From the NCBI GenBank assembly GCA_003988855.1, contig QYAI01000067.1:62001-126000 (forward strand): 64,000 nucleotides of DNA, written 5' to 3'. Below are positions 24,959 through 36,885 of this stretch, in pieces (within the stretch, counting starts at the first letter, position 1; every line of letters starts with the position of its first letter). The translations under genes were made by a program, and so were the position numbers. The notes below the pieces were generated by a model that saw only the letters and a program-made list of their open reading frames with translations, was not told the origin of the DNA and searched no databases. The DNA comes from Arachnopeziza araneosa. Its lineage: Eukaryota; Ascomycota; Leotiomycetes; Helotiales; Arachnopezizaceae.

Positions 24959-26505
24959 TCAAATTCTATCTACTACAGCCTCGGCATTTGGGACCTGGCA
25001 AAGTCGCTTCTGCAAAGCCTGTTTGAGAACGTTTTGGAACACAGCAGATGCGAATGCAACTTCCAGCATAGAGCCTGTTGAGTCAAAGACAAACGATGCA
25101 GATGTGGCCAGCGCTTGTTCTTCTCGGAAAACAGGACTAATAACAGCCGTAAGATTTATGATAGGCATTCCCCCAAGCCAATTCCGATGATTCCCAAGAT
25201 CAAAAAGGGGTACCAAGTTGGAGTCGTCAAAGACAAGTGAGTAAGCAAGCCGGAACCCAGCACAGTGAACAAGTAAGTGCACATATTGAGGCGGTAGTAA
25301 ACGCCAGTGGCACACATTATGAAACCTGCGGCGAGAGCTCTAATGGCTTGACCAGCACTGTTTGGCAACAACCTTAAGCCTGTCTCAGTGGTGCTATAGC
25401 CGGGCACTTGAATATACACCGAGATGTAATAAAGAACCCTGAGAGCTGAGATATGATTAAAGAAGTAGGTCAAAGCTACTGCTAGTACAGTTCGATTCCG
25501 CAACAAGTGGAGAGGAATAAGTGGCTCAGAAGCAGACTTTTTCCCTAGCAAAATAATTAGACTAAAGAATAAAGCGGATAGTGGCAAAGTAGCAAGCACT
25601 GATGGGTTAATCTAGGAGACAATATTCCCGCCGGCGCTCAATCCAACTAGCGATAAAACTATGGCGGTTACCAGCGTGAAGGATCCTAGATAATCCACTC
25701 GATGGAGGGTAGACTTTGCAACTTGCTTCCTTGGAACCTTCACCACGAAATGCACTAGAACAGTCCCGATGAATATCAGAGGGACTTGAATGAGGAATGC
25801 CGACTTTCATCCTAAAGCACTATTCAGCTAACCTCCATATATCCCTCCGACCCCCGCCCAATACTATAACAGAGTTTATTGATTTTCGTGATCACTCCTC
25901 GTTTTTTGACTGGAACTAGATCTGAACTAACGAAAGTTGAGGCCGCGTAGATTGCACCACCCAGTCCCGCCAAAGCTCGCCAAAGTATAAGTTCCCATTC
26001 ATTCCTTGCTAGTCCACAAATCAGAGTACCGACACCGAACATCGTAATTGCGACGATACGGCCAGACCTTCGACCAAATATGTCTGGTAGACGGCCACAT
26101 AGGGGTTGTGATGCGGCTTGGCCGATCAAGTATGCAGAGCCCAGCCATGCCAAAGAGCTCAAAGATTTAAAGGATGTTGATATCGGCACAAGCAGCGTGG
26201 CTACCACAGTAGAGTCTAGGCGATGATACTGATGTTAGCAACGGGAAAAATATTTTATACGAAAGGAGACCATACCAATCGCAGCGAGTACAACACCAAT
26301 CTAGCAACGATGTTAATACACGGTATTAAGAGGCATGAGAGAAAAGAGATGGGGAGAGAGATATATATATCCTTACCCACATATATCCGAGAACCAAGGC
26401 TAGCTTAGCATTCGATGGTTCTTCTGGAACAGAATAATTCATCTCTAACTCGACGGTTTCTGAGCTACTCTCTGGGTCACTAGTGTGCGGCTCCTTGTTG
26501 GGCAT
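24959..26505 (-). pseudogene. MFS drug/amino-acid transporter (DHA2/Vba-like), pseudogene
   Basis: The start at 26505 is hydrophilic (MPNKEPHTSDPESSSETVE). Two good introns then lead into IGVVLAAIDSTVVATLLVP, PLCGRLPDIFGRR and LARNEWELILWRALAGLGG. These are motifs of 14-helix DHA2-type facilitators. Later helices (LGSFTLVTAVIVLSLVG, LIPLHLLRNRTVLAV, VYIQVPGYSTTETGLRLLP) and the C terminus are all recognisable. Lesions: a frameshift in a G-rich run near 25851-25859; stops where Trp is expected at 25828-25830 (TAG), 25807-25809 (TGA) and 25612-25614 (TAG); and another one-base frameshift in a run of five Gs at 25170-25174, after which the C terminus is read in another frame to 24959. With three nonsense codons and two frameshifts the gene cannot work as a transporter. 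Confidence 0.85.
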
Positions 26506-28625
26506 GGCTTGGCAAGGGAGAAGTGAATTGGGCTGTTAAAGATCAACACGGACGCCCTGTCCGTGTGATCCTTCTGGGCCTCCTAGATCAACCGCAAGCA
26601 TATGTGAGTTTTTGAAATGTTTTTTGGAGTCTCTGTGGTCAGAAAGTCATGAACGTGGCGTTGCGTTAGCCCAACCTCGAACTGGCGCTGATCTCACACC
26701 TTCCTCACGCTGTATAACCTCACCTTTGCCCGCGGCAATGTGTTGCTTCCTTGAGCTTGCTTCCTATCGTGGCTTTAGCTTCCTTTGACAGATAGAACTT
26801 TGTTAATTATCGTCACATGTGCGTTTTCTATGGGAGATAAGCTGCAAACTACGGCGTTCCCTTCAAATGCTATTTGGGACTGAACATTTTGCATCTGTTC
26901 CACACATTGATCGGACTAGCCTCATTCGTCGTCTGTGTCTGTTCACCTGCATAATCTCTTTTAATTTGGACTGGTAGAGGACGCAGTGCAGCTACTGCGC
27001 TTCTGCCGTAGAGATGTAATTTAATCTGTGTTTAGTAGATAGTGAGGCATGAGAAGAGAACGGAAAATATTCTTTAAGCGTTACTTGTGCATTGATTCTT
27101 CTCTAGTATTGCCAGCAAGATGCATGTCTCAGATGTTCCTCAATTTCTCGTTTCCGATATTACTGGGACGACAGGCTCAGCCAACTCCTGACTACCGACA
27201 ACCAACTTTTGAGTATGGCCACCTCCCATAAACCGTTCAGCTCTCATCAGCAGCCTCTGTTTTGTAAGTCAACAGCCTGCTATTTTAACGGGATAAGCTT
27301 AGAGTCACTATATGAGCGTCCTGGTACTCGTTTCCTACTGACTTTCCGCCTTTTACTCTCAGTTCATTTTCCAAAGCACTGGAGTTTCGAGAATACTAAA
27401 TCTCTAGGCAAGGTGCGTAGAAGAACAGACGAGATACAACATTTTGAACTGACCATTTGACGGCTCGCTGATGGGTCAGGTCCTAGAAGACATTTGAGTT
27501 GTCTGTCTCTGCTAAAATAGTATCATATATCTCAATGAGACTAGACACTTTTTATATGTTAGTTTGGTCCAAGGGGCAGAATGTACAATATTTATTGTAT
27601 CTCCGGACATCTATCTCGCATCGTGGTGATCTCTTGATAGAGTTGATTGAGCGCAGGGACGAGAAACTCTGCGGATGAAGAAACGAGGAGTACCATAATT
27701 CTTGATAATATTGGAACGTTCTTACTGTGAACTTTACTGGGTTTTTATTAAGAATAGTGGGGTGAAATGAAATGGAATCTGGTTGTCTTGTCTGAGCTCC
27801 ATCCTTGTATCAGCAAATGAGACGACACGCCAAGAATGATCTTCAAGGTCCTTCCATATAGACTAAGGTCATATTGATAATCGAGGATTTAGTTTGAGTA
27901 AATTTGCATTTGAATTGATAGAGTCATCTTGGGTAGACAACGATCGAAAATAATTGGCATAACAATCGAGCTTGTTGAATTTCAGATATCTCAAAGCGAA
28001 CATTTTAGATGAAAATATTGACCCCACGATCCTGCAATTCAGTGTTCCTATAAATTAGAACAGTTTCAAGATGTGTAGAAAACATGCGAAACCCTCACAG
28101 TTCGCTTTTACCTTTCTTAATCGACTTTCGATGTAGACACCTAGATCATGTTTCTCCTAGTCCCCATGGAAAGCCTCTTAAATTATGTATACCCGGGAGG
28201 CAAAAAAATCACGAGAGAGTAGCACACAAGGATATTAATTTAAAGGGTTCATGACATGTAGGCATAGATATGTTTGTATAATATTACATTACAGCTATCG
28301 AGAAGCCAGAACGTAGAGTAACCCATCTTTCGGACAGAAGACCCTCCTTGTTACATAATTTACCACGTGAATTCTGTGAGACCAGAAACGAAACTAGCAC
28401 TTTTTCGAATTCGTAGCATAAAATTTAGTTATCAATCTTTACGAGGACTGATAGTCGGGATGTTGCTAGCACTTTGCCGGAACTTTGATTTCCAGGCCAA
28501 GCTTCCCACAACAATTTCCCCTCCACACCTCACGACAACAACACTGAGCTGCTCGACAACATAACCACCTCCCGCCAAATCAGAAACTATTTTGATCATT
28601 TAATTCACTTTGATACAGCCCCGAA
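26506..28625. other. Long intergenic region, no gene seen
   Basis: About 2.1 kb of moderately AT-rich sequence between the MFS relic and the aprataxin-like gene. The open frames (27049-27231, 27209-27460, 28367-28564) are short and resemble nothing I know. It marks the right border of the accessory island. Confidence 0.45.
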
Positions 28626-29523
28626 ATGTCCGAAGAGATGGATCAAGATGCTATTACAGAAGAAGAAATTGCTGGTACTGCACTGCAAGGCTCCGCAGCC
28701 TCGTCTTCTCGCAATGCATGTTGTATTCCCAGCGTGTATATTCCATACAAATGACACTAACAATCTAACAGTCACAGCTCTCATGAAGCCAAAGCGAAAA
28801 GCCTCTCCTCCAAAAACAGATTCATCTAAGAAGCCATATAACAAGAACTTGTTTATAAGACGTGATGGACTCAGTGCCTATATTCTCGACCCCAGCAAAT
28901 ACGATTCAAAACGCGTCATATATTTCAATGAAGACTTTGTTGTGATAAACGATCTTTATCCGAAGTCTAGCCTTCATACTCTCCTTCTGCCGCGGTCGTC
29001 AAAGCATAGTATGCTTCACCCGTTCGATGCTTTCGAAGATCCCGAATTCTTAGCAAGCGTAAAGGATCAAGTCGCAAAACTACGAAAATTAGTGGCTTCG
29101 GAGCTACGGCGGAAATATGGAAAATTCTCAAGGCAGGATGCTCCAAGGGAAGCAGTATTAAATGGTGAAGTTGAGCTTGCTGAAGATGAAGAGCTTCCAG
29201 CTGGCAGAGATTGGGATAAAGAGGTCAAGGATGGAATACACGCGCATCCCAGCATGACCCATCTCCATGTTCACATTTTGAGTGTTGATCGGTATTCAGA
29301 GTGCCTGAAGCATAGAAAGCACTATAATAGTTTTGCGACACCATTTTTCATCCCCATTGACGACTTTCCTTTGGCATCCGACGACCCAAGAAGACATCCA
29401 GGAAGGGAAGGGTATCTTAACAGTGATATGAAATGCTGGAGATGTGGAAAGAATTTTGGCAACAAGTTTGCTAAGTTGAAGGAACACCTGTCCGAGGAGT
29501 TCGAAGAATGGAAGAAGGAGTGA
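28626..29523 (+). CDS. HNT3: Aprataxin-like protein (HIT-domain 5'-adenylate hydrolase)
   Basis: Two exons (28626-28719, 28772-29523) give 281 residues. The HIT domain starts with KNLFIRRDGLSAYI. It contains NDLYPKSSLHTLLLPR and the catalytic histidine triad in MTHLHVHILSVD (about residue 200). The C terminus has the aprataxin zinc finger (CWRCGKNF, then the paired histidine in KEHL). Fungal aprataxins remove AMP from abortive DNA ligation 5' ends in single-strand break repair, in the nucleus. The acidic N terminus (EEMDQDAITEEE) lacks the FHA domain of the animal protein, as usual in fungi. The single intron uses a GTTGTA donor and a CTAAC-rich end. The gene is intact and is the first one right of the damaged island. 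Confidence 0.92.
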
Positions 29524-30260
29524 AAGTTTCGGTTTCGACTCTGAGCTCTTTAAGCAACGCTGTCGAGGTTTCACTCTTTCATTCCCAATGCTCTGCCTCA
29601 AGCATGGGGTGTGGATCGAGGGCGACGGAAAACTGGACATGCCTCATTGTGTGGCACACTCCATATTTTACTTTTTCTAATAGTACACACCCACAGCGCA
29701 TAGCTCGGCTTTTGAAAAGAATGGAAGCACTTCGCCTGCGATGAATTTATGGACTCTTGGACTCTGCATGTCTAGACGTGTTTTGAATGTCGGCAATGAT
29801 ATCTGACAGCGGGGTCTATTGCCATTTCCTTGAAATAGTATACCCTTTTAGTGCTTCCTTTTTCTGTCTGCAGCGGCGGCTACATGCAACGTCCACTCTT
29901 ACCATCACACGACTTAAAGTCACGAGTTCTCCACTCTGCCACCAACAAGCGTACGGAGATAGTTCCATTGCAGACAGCGGGTGGACCCTTTAGGCATGAG
30001 TAGTATCACCACCAATGGCTGGTACCACTACTCCGGATTCCTGACGTAGGGCGGTAGAACCCTGCAAACCTCGGCAACCAGACCAAATGACAGCGCGCAG
30101 GTAAAACTCTTCCTTCAAGTGACAGTGTCATGCGCTTGTTTGCCCCTACCACTGCCGTTCCTTACTCTCTTGATCACTCTGGCTACTCGGGGTATATTCT
30201 TACAATTCATGCGATGATTTCGTAGAATTAGCATTCTTCATTCTTCCACTCCTTCGAACC
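29524..30260. other. Intergenic, promoter of the GH78-type gene
   Basis: A same-direction gap of about 740 bp. It holds the 3' region of the aprataxin gene and the promoter of the glycosidase; nothing else is recognised. Confidence 0.5.
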
Positions 30261-32732
30261 ATGCATTTCGCCGGCTTACTCGGGGCATTGTCCCTCTTGA
30301 ACGCTGCGTGGGGCAACAAATACAACGGCCCCGACTACGAATCCTTACCGCTTGATACCATATTTCCAGGCCCTTGGGAAAGAAATATACGAGCTCCAGT
30401 CAATAAATCACACATAGTTCCGGTCAAGATCTTCAACTATGAAGGCACCGTTTCCGGTGTGGAGTCCGTTCTCCAAGATGCCAACGTCAACAGTGGACTT
30501 ACTTGGGTGATTAGCCCTGGAGGCTTGGTTACCTTTGAATTTGAAGAGAATATTGCTGGCAAGTGAGTATTAGGGACATGCTCTCTAGAACCTCGACTAA
30601 TGCGCAGCAGAGTCTGTTTCGAGGTTTCGCACATCAAAAATGACCCCTATCTTGTCTTAGCCTACTCTGAATCTCCCTTCTTTGCAGGCAGAGAATGTGA
30701 TGCTACAGGCGATCAATTAGCCCTCGACCTACCACTTCGATACTCGATCAAACATACTGGTTTAAACTGCGTAGGAGGTGGCTATAATCGGGGCGCATTC
30801 AAATACCTTACTGTGTATATGCCAAGTCATGATGTACCTGCGGAAGGTGGTTATTGGCATGAAGGACATTCAGCGCCAGTGAGGAGGCCTATAGAGCGGC
30901 CTTGGTACAGGTGGGTAGGCCAGAAAATCCTTGGGTGGGACTCATCTCTCGAAAATGACGCTTCGAGAGAGCCAGCCGTTGCTATCTCCGCAGTATGGGC
31001 GAATTGCACAGCTTATCCCTTGAGTCCCAACGGACGTGCATATACTGGTTATTTTGATAGCTCATCTTCATTGCTGAACCGAGTATGGTATGCTGGAGCA
31101 TGGACACTGCAGCTATCCACACTCGATCCAAATGAGGGAGGCTCAATTATTGATTTCAACCGCTTTTTCGACCACAATAATGCGCCGCAAGGAGCATGGT
31201 ATTCCAATTATACTGTTGCAAATGGTACTTCTGTCACTACTGACGGTGCGAAACGTGATCGCATGGTTTGGCCAGGGGATATGACTATCGCAGTCCCTGG
31301 TATTGCTGTTTCAACTTACGATATGTTGTCTGTTAGGAACGCTTTGGATACAATTTACGAGCATCAATATGGCGACGGATCTATGCCATATGCTGGTCCT
31401 CCTATGGGCGCTTTTGGAGAATTTAGCGACACTTATCATCTTCATACTTTGGTTGGTACATATGTTTATGTTCTTTATTCGGGAGATTTAGACTGGCTAG
31501 AAACGAGATGGGATGCCTACGTGGTCGCTCTCGAGATCAGTCTTGCCAAGGTAGATGAGACTGGTCTTTTACATGTTTCTTCGATTTTTGATTGGAATAG
31601 AGCTGGCATGACAGGTCACAACGTGGAGGCATCATCAATCATGTACAAGGTACTTGGAAACAGCATTAAACTTGCCTCTTGGCTTAAGAAACCAAGCGTA
31701 ACAAAGGAAGAGAAATGGGAAACAACTCGACAACGGCTACGAGCAGGGATTTCCACACTATATTGTGAACAAGATGGCTTGTTCTCAGACAATAAAGACC
31801 TACGTGGCTGCAACGGATCTGAAAAGGTGCTACCACAGGATGGTAATGGCTGGGCCTTGCTTTCCCATGCAGCGTCTTCATCTGTTGCACGCAATGTTTC
31901 AGAAAGCTTAAGATCTCGTTGGACCAAATATGGTGCTCCAGCAGTGGAGTTCCCGAACGTTATGTCGCCCTTTGCATCTTCGTTTGAAATTATGGGTCAT
32001 GCTGCAGCGGAAAATTATGACGCAGCAGTAGAACTAATCGAGTTAATGTGGGGCTATATGCTTGATGGACCAGGCATGACTAATTCTACACTTATTGAGG
32101 GATATCGAACGGATGGCTATGTTCATTATCCTGCGTACTGGTCACCAGCTCGCAACTCACATGCCCATGGTTGGTCGGCTGGTCCAACGACTGTGTTGAT
32201 GCAGGGAATCTTAGGTATCAACCTTCTTACTCCTTTGGGAATGACTTGGGAAATCAAGCCAAGTCTTTCCAAGTGGCTAAGCTATGCTCGAGGTGGATTT
32301 GCCACGAAGCTGGGGAAATTTGAGGTGGCAATTTCTCTCATGAAAAGCGTAAGCTCGGGTAGAAAGATCGAGACATTGGAGGTAACTGTCCCAGAAGGCA
32401 CAACGGGTACTGTCAACTGGGGAGGGAAAACTCAACTCCGTGCTGAGAGTATGGAGAGTAGTTTCAGCTTCTATCGCTACTTGGATGTAATGACAGTGGC
32501 GGAGGAGGGATGGCATACCTTGGCTGCTGATGAAGCTCATGATTTCGTAAAGGATGATACGTGGATCAAGCCGACTATGCAAGAGCGACCTGAAGGTGTT
32601 GTCGATTGGGATCTTCTGGAAGAAGGTTATGCTCGTGAGAGAATGAGATTCCAGCCTCGCTTTCACGATGTTGGGAGAGTGGAAGAATCTGGGAGGAAAG
32701 AATTGAAACGTAGGGGTTATGATGATGAATAG
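30261..32732 (+). CDS. Secreted six-hairpin glycosidase, alpha-L-rhamnosidase-like (GH78)
   Basis: Two exons (30261-30562 and 30608-32732) give 808 residues. A signal peptide (MHFAGLLGALSLLNAAWG) starts the protein. A beta-sandwich region (GLTWVISPGGLVTFEFE) leads to the (alpha/alpha)6 catalytic domain: NRVWYAGAWTLQLSTLDP, DGAKRDRMVWPGDM, IYEHQYGDGSMPYAGPP, SSIFDWNR and PARNSHAHGWSAGPT. The carboxylates in DRMVWPGD and the late HGWSAGPT block are typical of GH78 enzymes, which release terminal alpha-L-rhamnose from pectin or glycosides. Substrate is inferred from family only. The intron acceptor is a NAGNAG (AG at 30607 or 30610), which changes one residue. Tail-to-tail with the coiled-coil gene downstream. 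No damage was seen. Confidence 0.88.
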
Positions 32733-33251
32733 GACCAGACATGTATTATGATAACGATGAATTTAGTGATGACTTTATAGTTTTCTTTACGATAGTTAAA
32801 TGCATATTGATTCGAAAAAAATACCTTAAACATCTCCATGGGAAAGTTGAGGCGAGGCAAAATCGTGCTGACTAACAGATGCGGCCGCTTCAACTCATAC
32901 TATCTCTTCTCCCTCTTCACGTAAAACAAGTGCTACAAATAAGAGAAACGTATTTCTGTTCTGTATGAATCAAATAGCCCGCTATAAAGATTTCTCTCTG
33001 CCGGAGGCCATTTGATTCGGAGACGAAGACCTGGCGGCACGTGCTCGAGTGGGGTGACGCATGTCGTTTTCATTGATAAAAAATCTCTGTCTAGCCTGAG
33101 CATCTAATTCTCGCCGCGCTTTTGTTCTTATTCCTTGGATTGCAATGTTTTTTGTCTCGTCCTTCAGACAAAGAGAGCATTCAAACCTACACCTCCTGAA
33201 CGGTATTCGATTCATTCAATGAGACTGTCTTCCAGGCTTTGCTTGAAGGTT
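32733..33251. other. Convergent 3' spacer
   Basis: Lies between two stop codons on opposite strands. AT-rich; no gene. Confidence 0.5.
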
Positions 33252-36152
33252 CTATCTCTGCCGCTTCCGTGGTACGTCTGGCTGACTTTCCTTGTCGGAA
33301 CCATGATCGGAGACCCTCCCATCAGAACCATCGACGAATCTAGCAGTCCTCTTAGAGCTTCTGTTGATATTCTTTGCTCCGAGTCGGGCAGTTGGTTTGC
33401 CGATAGCTACGCCCTCCTCTTCTGTCGCATTATTTAGAGCATTCTGTGTTTTTGAGTTGAGTGCTTCTTGCTCTGTTGTCTCCTTTTCAAACATGTTTCC
33501 GTCGGTTACGAGTGAGGAAGTCAACCCTGAAACATGATCCTCGCTCTGGCTCTCATGACGTGTGCCTGAGCCAGCACACTCCGGGTCTGCATAAGTGTTA
33601 GCGCCATATATCAAATGTTAGCTTGATTACTTTGGGGGGTTTTCTGGTGATTTTGAAGACTCCTCCGGTACCAGTATTTCTTTCCACAGTTTCCGCATAA
33701 AATTGGTTCCTTGAGTCGCCCATCGCATGCTTTCTCTCTTTGAGAGGGTACATTGATCTTTGAGTGTGTGTTGACCAGATTTTTACTTGTTTCCAAGATT
33801 TCATCATCACTAGGTGAGGACGCGATACCGTGTCCGGTCTTCCGATGCTTCAAAAATCTGTTTCGATGGTAGAAGGATTGACTGCATTCTGAACAGATGA
33901 ATCTTCGTTGTTGTCCTAATTACTGTTTTTCAGATTTGTACATAAATTCTCTTTCTATTCACTTACTACGTTTCATTGACTGTTGAGATTGCAGATCTGA
34001 ATCCGAATCCGAATACTCTTGGTCAATTTGACTTGGTGTCAGCTTTGATCTTGAAGCAGGCACTTCTCTAAATGCGTTCTTCACAACTTTTGTATGGTAA
34101 CGTTTCCGCTTGGCAGATCTGATCTCCTCATTGCGGCTCTCTTGTCTTTCCTCCTCATCCATGGAAGTATCATTTAAGGTGATCTTGGTTGGTGCTGTCA
34201 GATCTGCATCAGGATTTAGATCTACCCTTTTTACCGAGATATTCTTTATGAAATTGATATCTTTTGGCCTCTTAGAACTTTCCGGTGCAAAATTCTTGGA
34301 CAGAACAAGTGCACTTGCATAATTGTGCTGAGAGTCAGATATCTCGGCTGTGAATGAAAGAATTGATCCTAGACACCAGGATTTGTTATCTTCATGTGGT
34401 TCTCCTGTGTTATCGAAAGTCGGATCGTCTCCTGGTCTTGTAGATGTTTCATCAGCCAAGCATAATGAACCAGGCGGATGAAGGATAAATTCGTAACTCT
34501 TGTCAGTAGTTGTCGTATACGCTTTGAGTTGAAGCGCTGCCTCAAACATCTCACTGAAGCGGAACTTTCGATTTTCAAAAGTTTGGTGATCTTGTCCCCA
34601 GGTTTCGAGTACGCTATCTTGTGTCGACTTGACAGAGTGTATGAAGAAGGGGGCAAGTGCTCTAGATAGTCTTGCTGATAGATCGCTTGCTTTTTTAGGT
34701 ACGATCTCATCCTGAAATCGTTCTTCGTTGATCAACATATGATAAGCTGCAAACTCCAGACTACGAAGCCTAGACCAGCCATCTAACACTATTAGTTGAT
34801 TCAAAGTCTTAGAAATTCGAATTGCTACCAACTTACCTTGATTAATCACAGCATACCTATATGCTCTTATGAGTCTCTGATCTCGAGGGGTGAAGTTTGG
34901 AAAGTCCGTCGCAAAAACCCAATCCCTTATTGCAGCCATTGAAAAACATCTGACCCAAACATCTGATGCAAATTTAGGGAGTTGTTTCCAAAGATGGTCC
35001 TCCTCTTCTCCGTCCCCAATCGTACCGTTGAAGACAGATCGAACTAATGCACTTAGATCGCTGTTTTCGACAATTCTGGGAACGAGAAGCGGTCTGCTCA
35101 TATCGTGCCCGTAAAGTATGGGCTCTAGCTGACTTCCGATTTTGTCTATTAATTCGTCTGCAAGGCTTTTCTCCAGAGGCTTTGGTTGTATTGAATTTGG
35201 TTGAGTGAAACTCATGAGCTTCTCCATTTTACCAATTCGAGCACTTAGGCGCCAAATTTCTCTGTTTTTCATGAGCAGCTCATGTTCTAACGGCCCCTTC
35301 CCAGCGCGCTCTCGCTCCTCTCGCGCCTGTTTTAGGTGCAAATTCTCCGCTTGGAGTTCGAGCTCTCTCTCTTTGAGATGTAATTTCTCTTCATGAAGCT
35401 CGTTCACTTCCTGCCACCATCGCTTCCGAATGTTCTTAATCTCGGCATCTTTTCTTCCTAATTGTGTCTGCACTGTATGGGCGATTCGCGAGTTGGGTTT
35501 AACATTCATCGTTGCATATGAAATTGCATCTTCCTTCTCGGCGGGATGCTCGCTCGTTTGGAGTTTTTGATTTACTGCTTTCCTTTGTTCTCTTTCATCG
35601 GTCTCAGAAATTTGCTTTTCGGATTCTTTAGAATCAAGTGCTTTCCTCGAAGTTGTAGAGTCCTTTCCAATATGCCATTGTTAGCCAGTTTCGTTCTATT
35701 CCGTATTGTTCTATACTAACCACTCGTGTACTCTTAGAAAATGCTTGATCAGAAATGATTCTGAGCTCCTCCTCCGAACATTTTTCGCCTTGGGAAGAAT
35801 CTTGGGTTCCACTCCGCGGTCTCTTCTTTCTCAAGTACAGTTCCTTATGATGACACACGGCATCATTTATCGTCTTTCGAAAATCCAATGACAGCGAAGT
35901 GATACATTTTGACCCCCTGACATAAAGCTCTCCGAGGCTGTATCTTGTTTCGCTCCTTCTCAGCATGGAGGTTAATTTGTCTCGAACCAACTGTTTCGTG
36001 AGAGAATAATTCTCTTCCGTGGACTCCCTCGCTACCTTCTTCAACTCGGCCACGATGGTGTTTTCAAAGTCTCCCTCAGTCTGGACGCAAAAGTCCAGCC
36101 ATGAGAGCAGAGCAACAACTTCTACATCGTGCCATTTGCGACCACCCGCCAT
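33252..36152 (-). CDS. Coiled-coil protein with C-terminal C2H2 zinc finger, hypothetical
   Basis: Exons 36152-35721, 35662-34837, 34788-33967, 33915-33631 and 33586-33252 close to 899 residues. The N terminus (MAGGRKWHDVEVVALLSWLDF) is a small helical domain I cannot name. A strongly charged coiled coil follows (LHEEKLHLKERELELQAENL), then a globular part with LWKQLPKFASDVWVRCFS and GWSRLRSLEFAAYHML. The tail has a canonical C2H2 finger (FICSECSQSF...HRNRFLKHRKTGH), a degenerate second one (LCGNCGKKY) and a basic end (PRKRQR) like a nuclear signal. The 48-nt intron at 34836-34789 is a multiple of three, so it can be mistaken for coding sequence; GTAAGT and CTAATAG mark it. Nuclear or DNA-associated function is inference. 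Transcribed away from the Hsp70-like gene. Confidence 0.72.
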
Positions 36153-36885
36153 TATTGCCTCAACGATGACTTTGCATAAACTAGTAAGAAAATTGTCTGG
36201 AAATCAATTTCTCAGAATTTGAGCAAATAAAATTTAGAAGTGCGGGAATCTATTAGACCCCGAACGAGCTTATCAAGTAGTCACAAGCGAGTAGGTTTCC
36301 GTCATACCTATTTTCACGTCTTTCAGATTGTTTGCTTTACTTCGAAGTCGTCTTGAAAGCTACTACCCAGCCGAGTTCAGCAGGCCAGCCAATCAGAGCG
36401 ATAAGTCTCTAGAGGTGGCTGGTAAGATCATCCAATAATATGCAGCTGGAAGCTCAGAAGCTCAAGATCGCTCACTTCATCCTAGTCGTGCATGCACAAA
36501 CAACCTTTGATTATGCATGTGCTCAAATAATACGAGGCCCGAGCGTGTTGTGGCTTGACCATAAAAAGGTGTGTATCGAGCATTCACAAGTTCGCTTCAT
36601 AATACAGTCGCAAAGTGTGAACAACATGATAATCCCCTCAAGATGGACTTGCAGACTCGATCCCAACCGGGAAAGCCTCATTATGCAGCATCATGGATGT
36701 GTGGATCGGAATTACGAAAAGCTGCTCAACAACGAGTCCAATTGATAACCCCTCGTATGAATTCGGGGAATCTTTGTCTGAACATGAATTGTTGTCGCGC
36801 CTCAACTTAAGTCTCGCCTCCGTATATTTCAATTCTTTCTCGTTTCTTACAAAGAATCAATTGTGTCCGACCTACAACCCTAAAT
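36153..36885. promoter_or_regulatory. Shared divergent promoter region
   Basis: A 733-bp interval between the head-to-head coiled-coil/zinc-finger gene (-) and Hsp70-like gene (+). It contains a CCAAT box at about 36389-36393. I found no perfect heat-shock element. Shared control of the two genes is a possibility, not shown. Confidence 0.4.
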
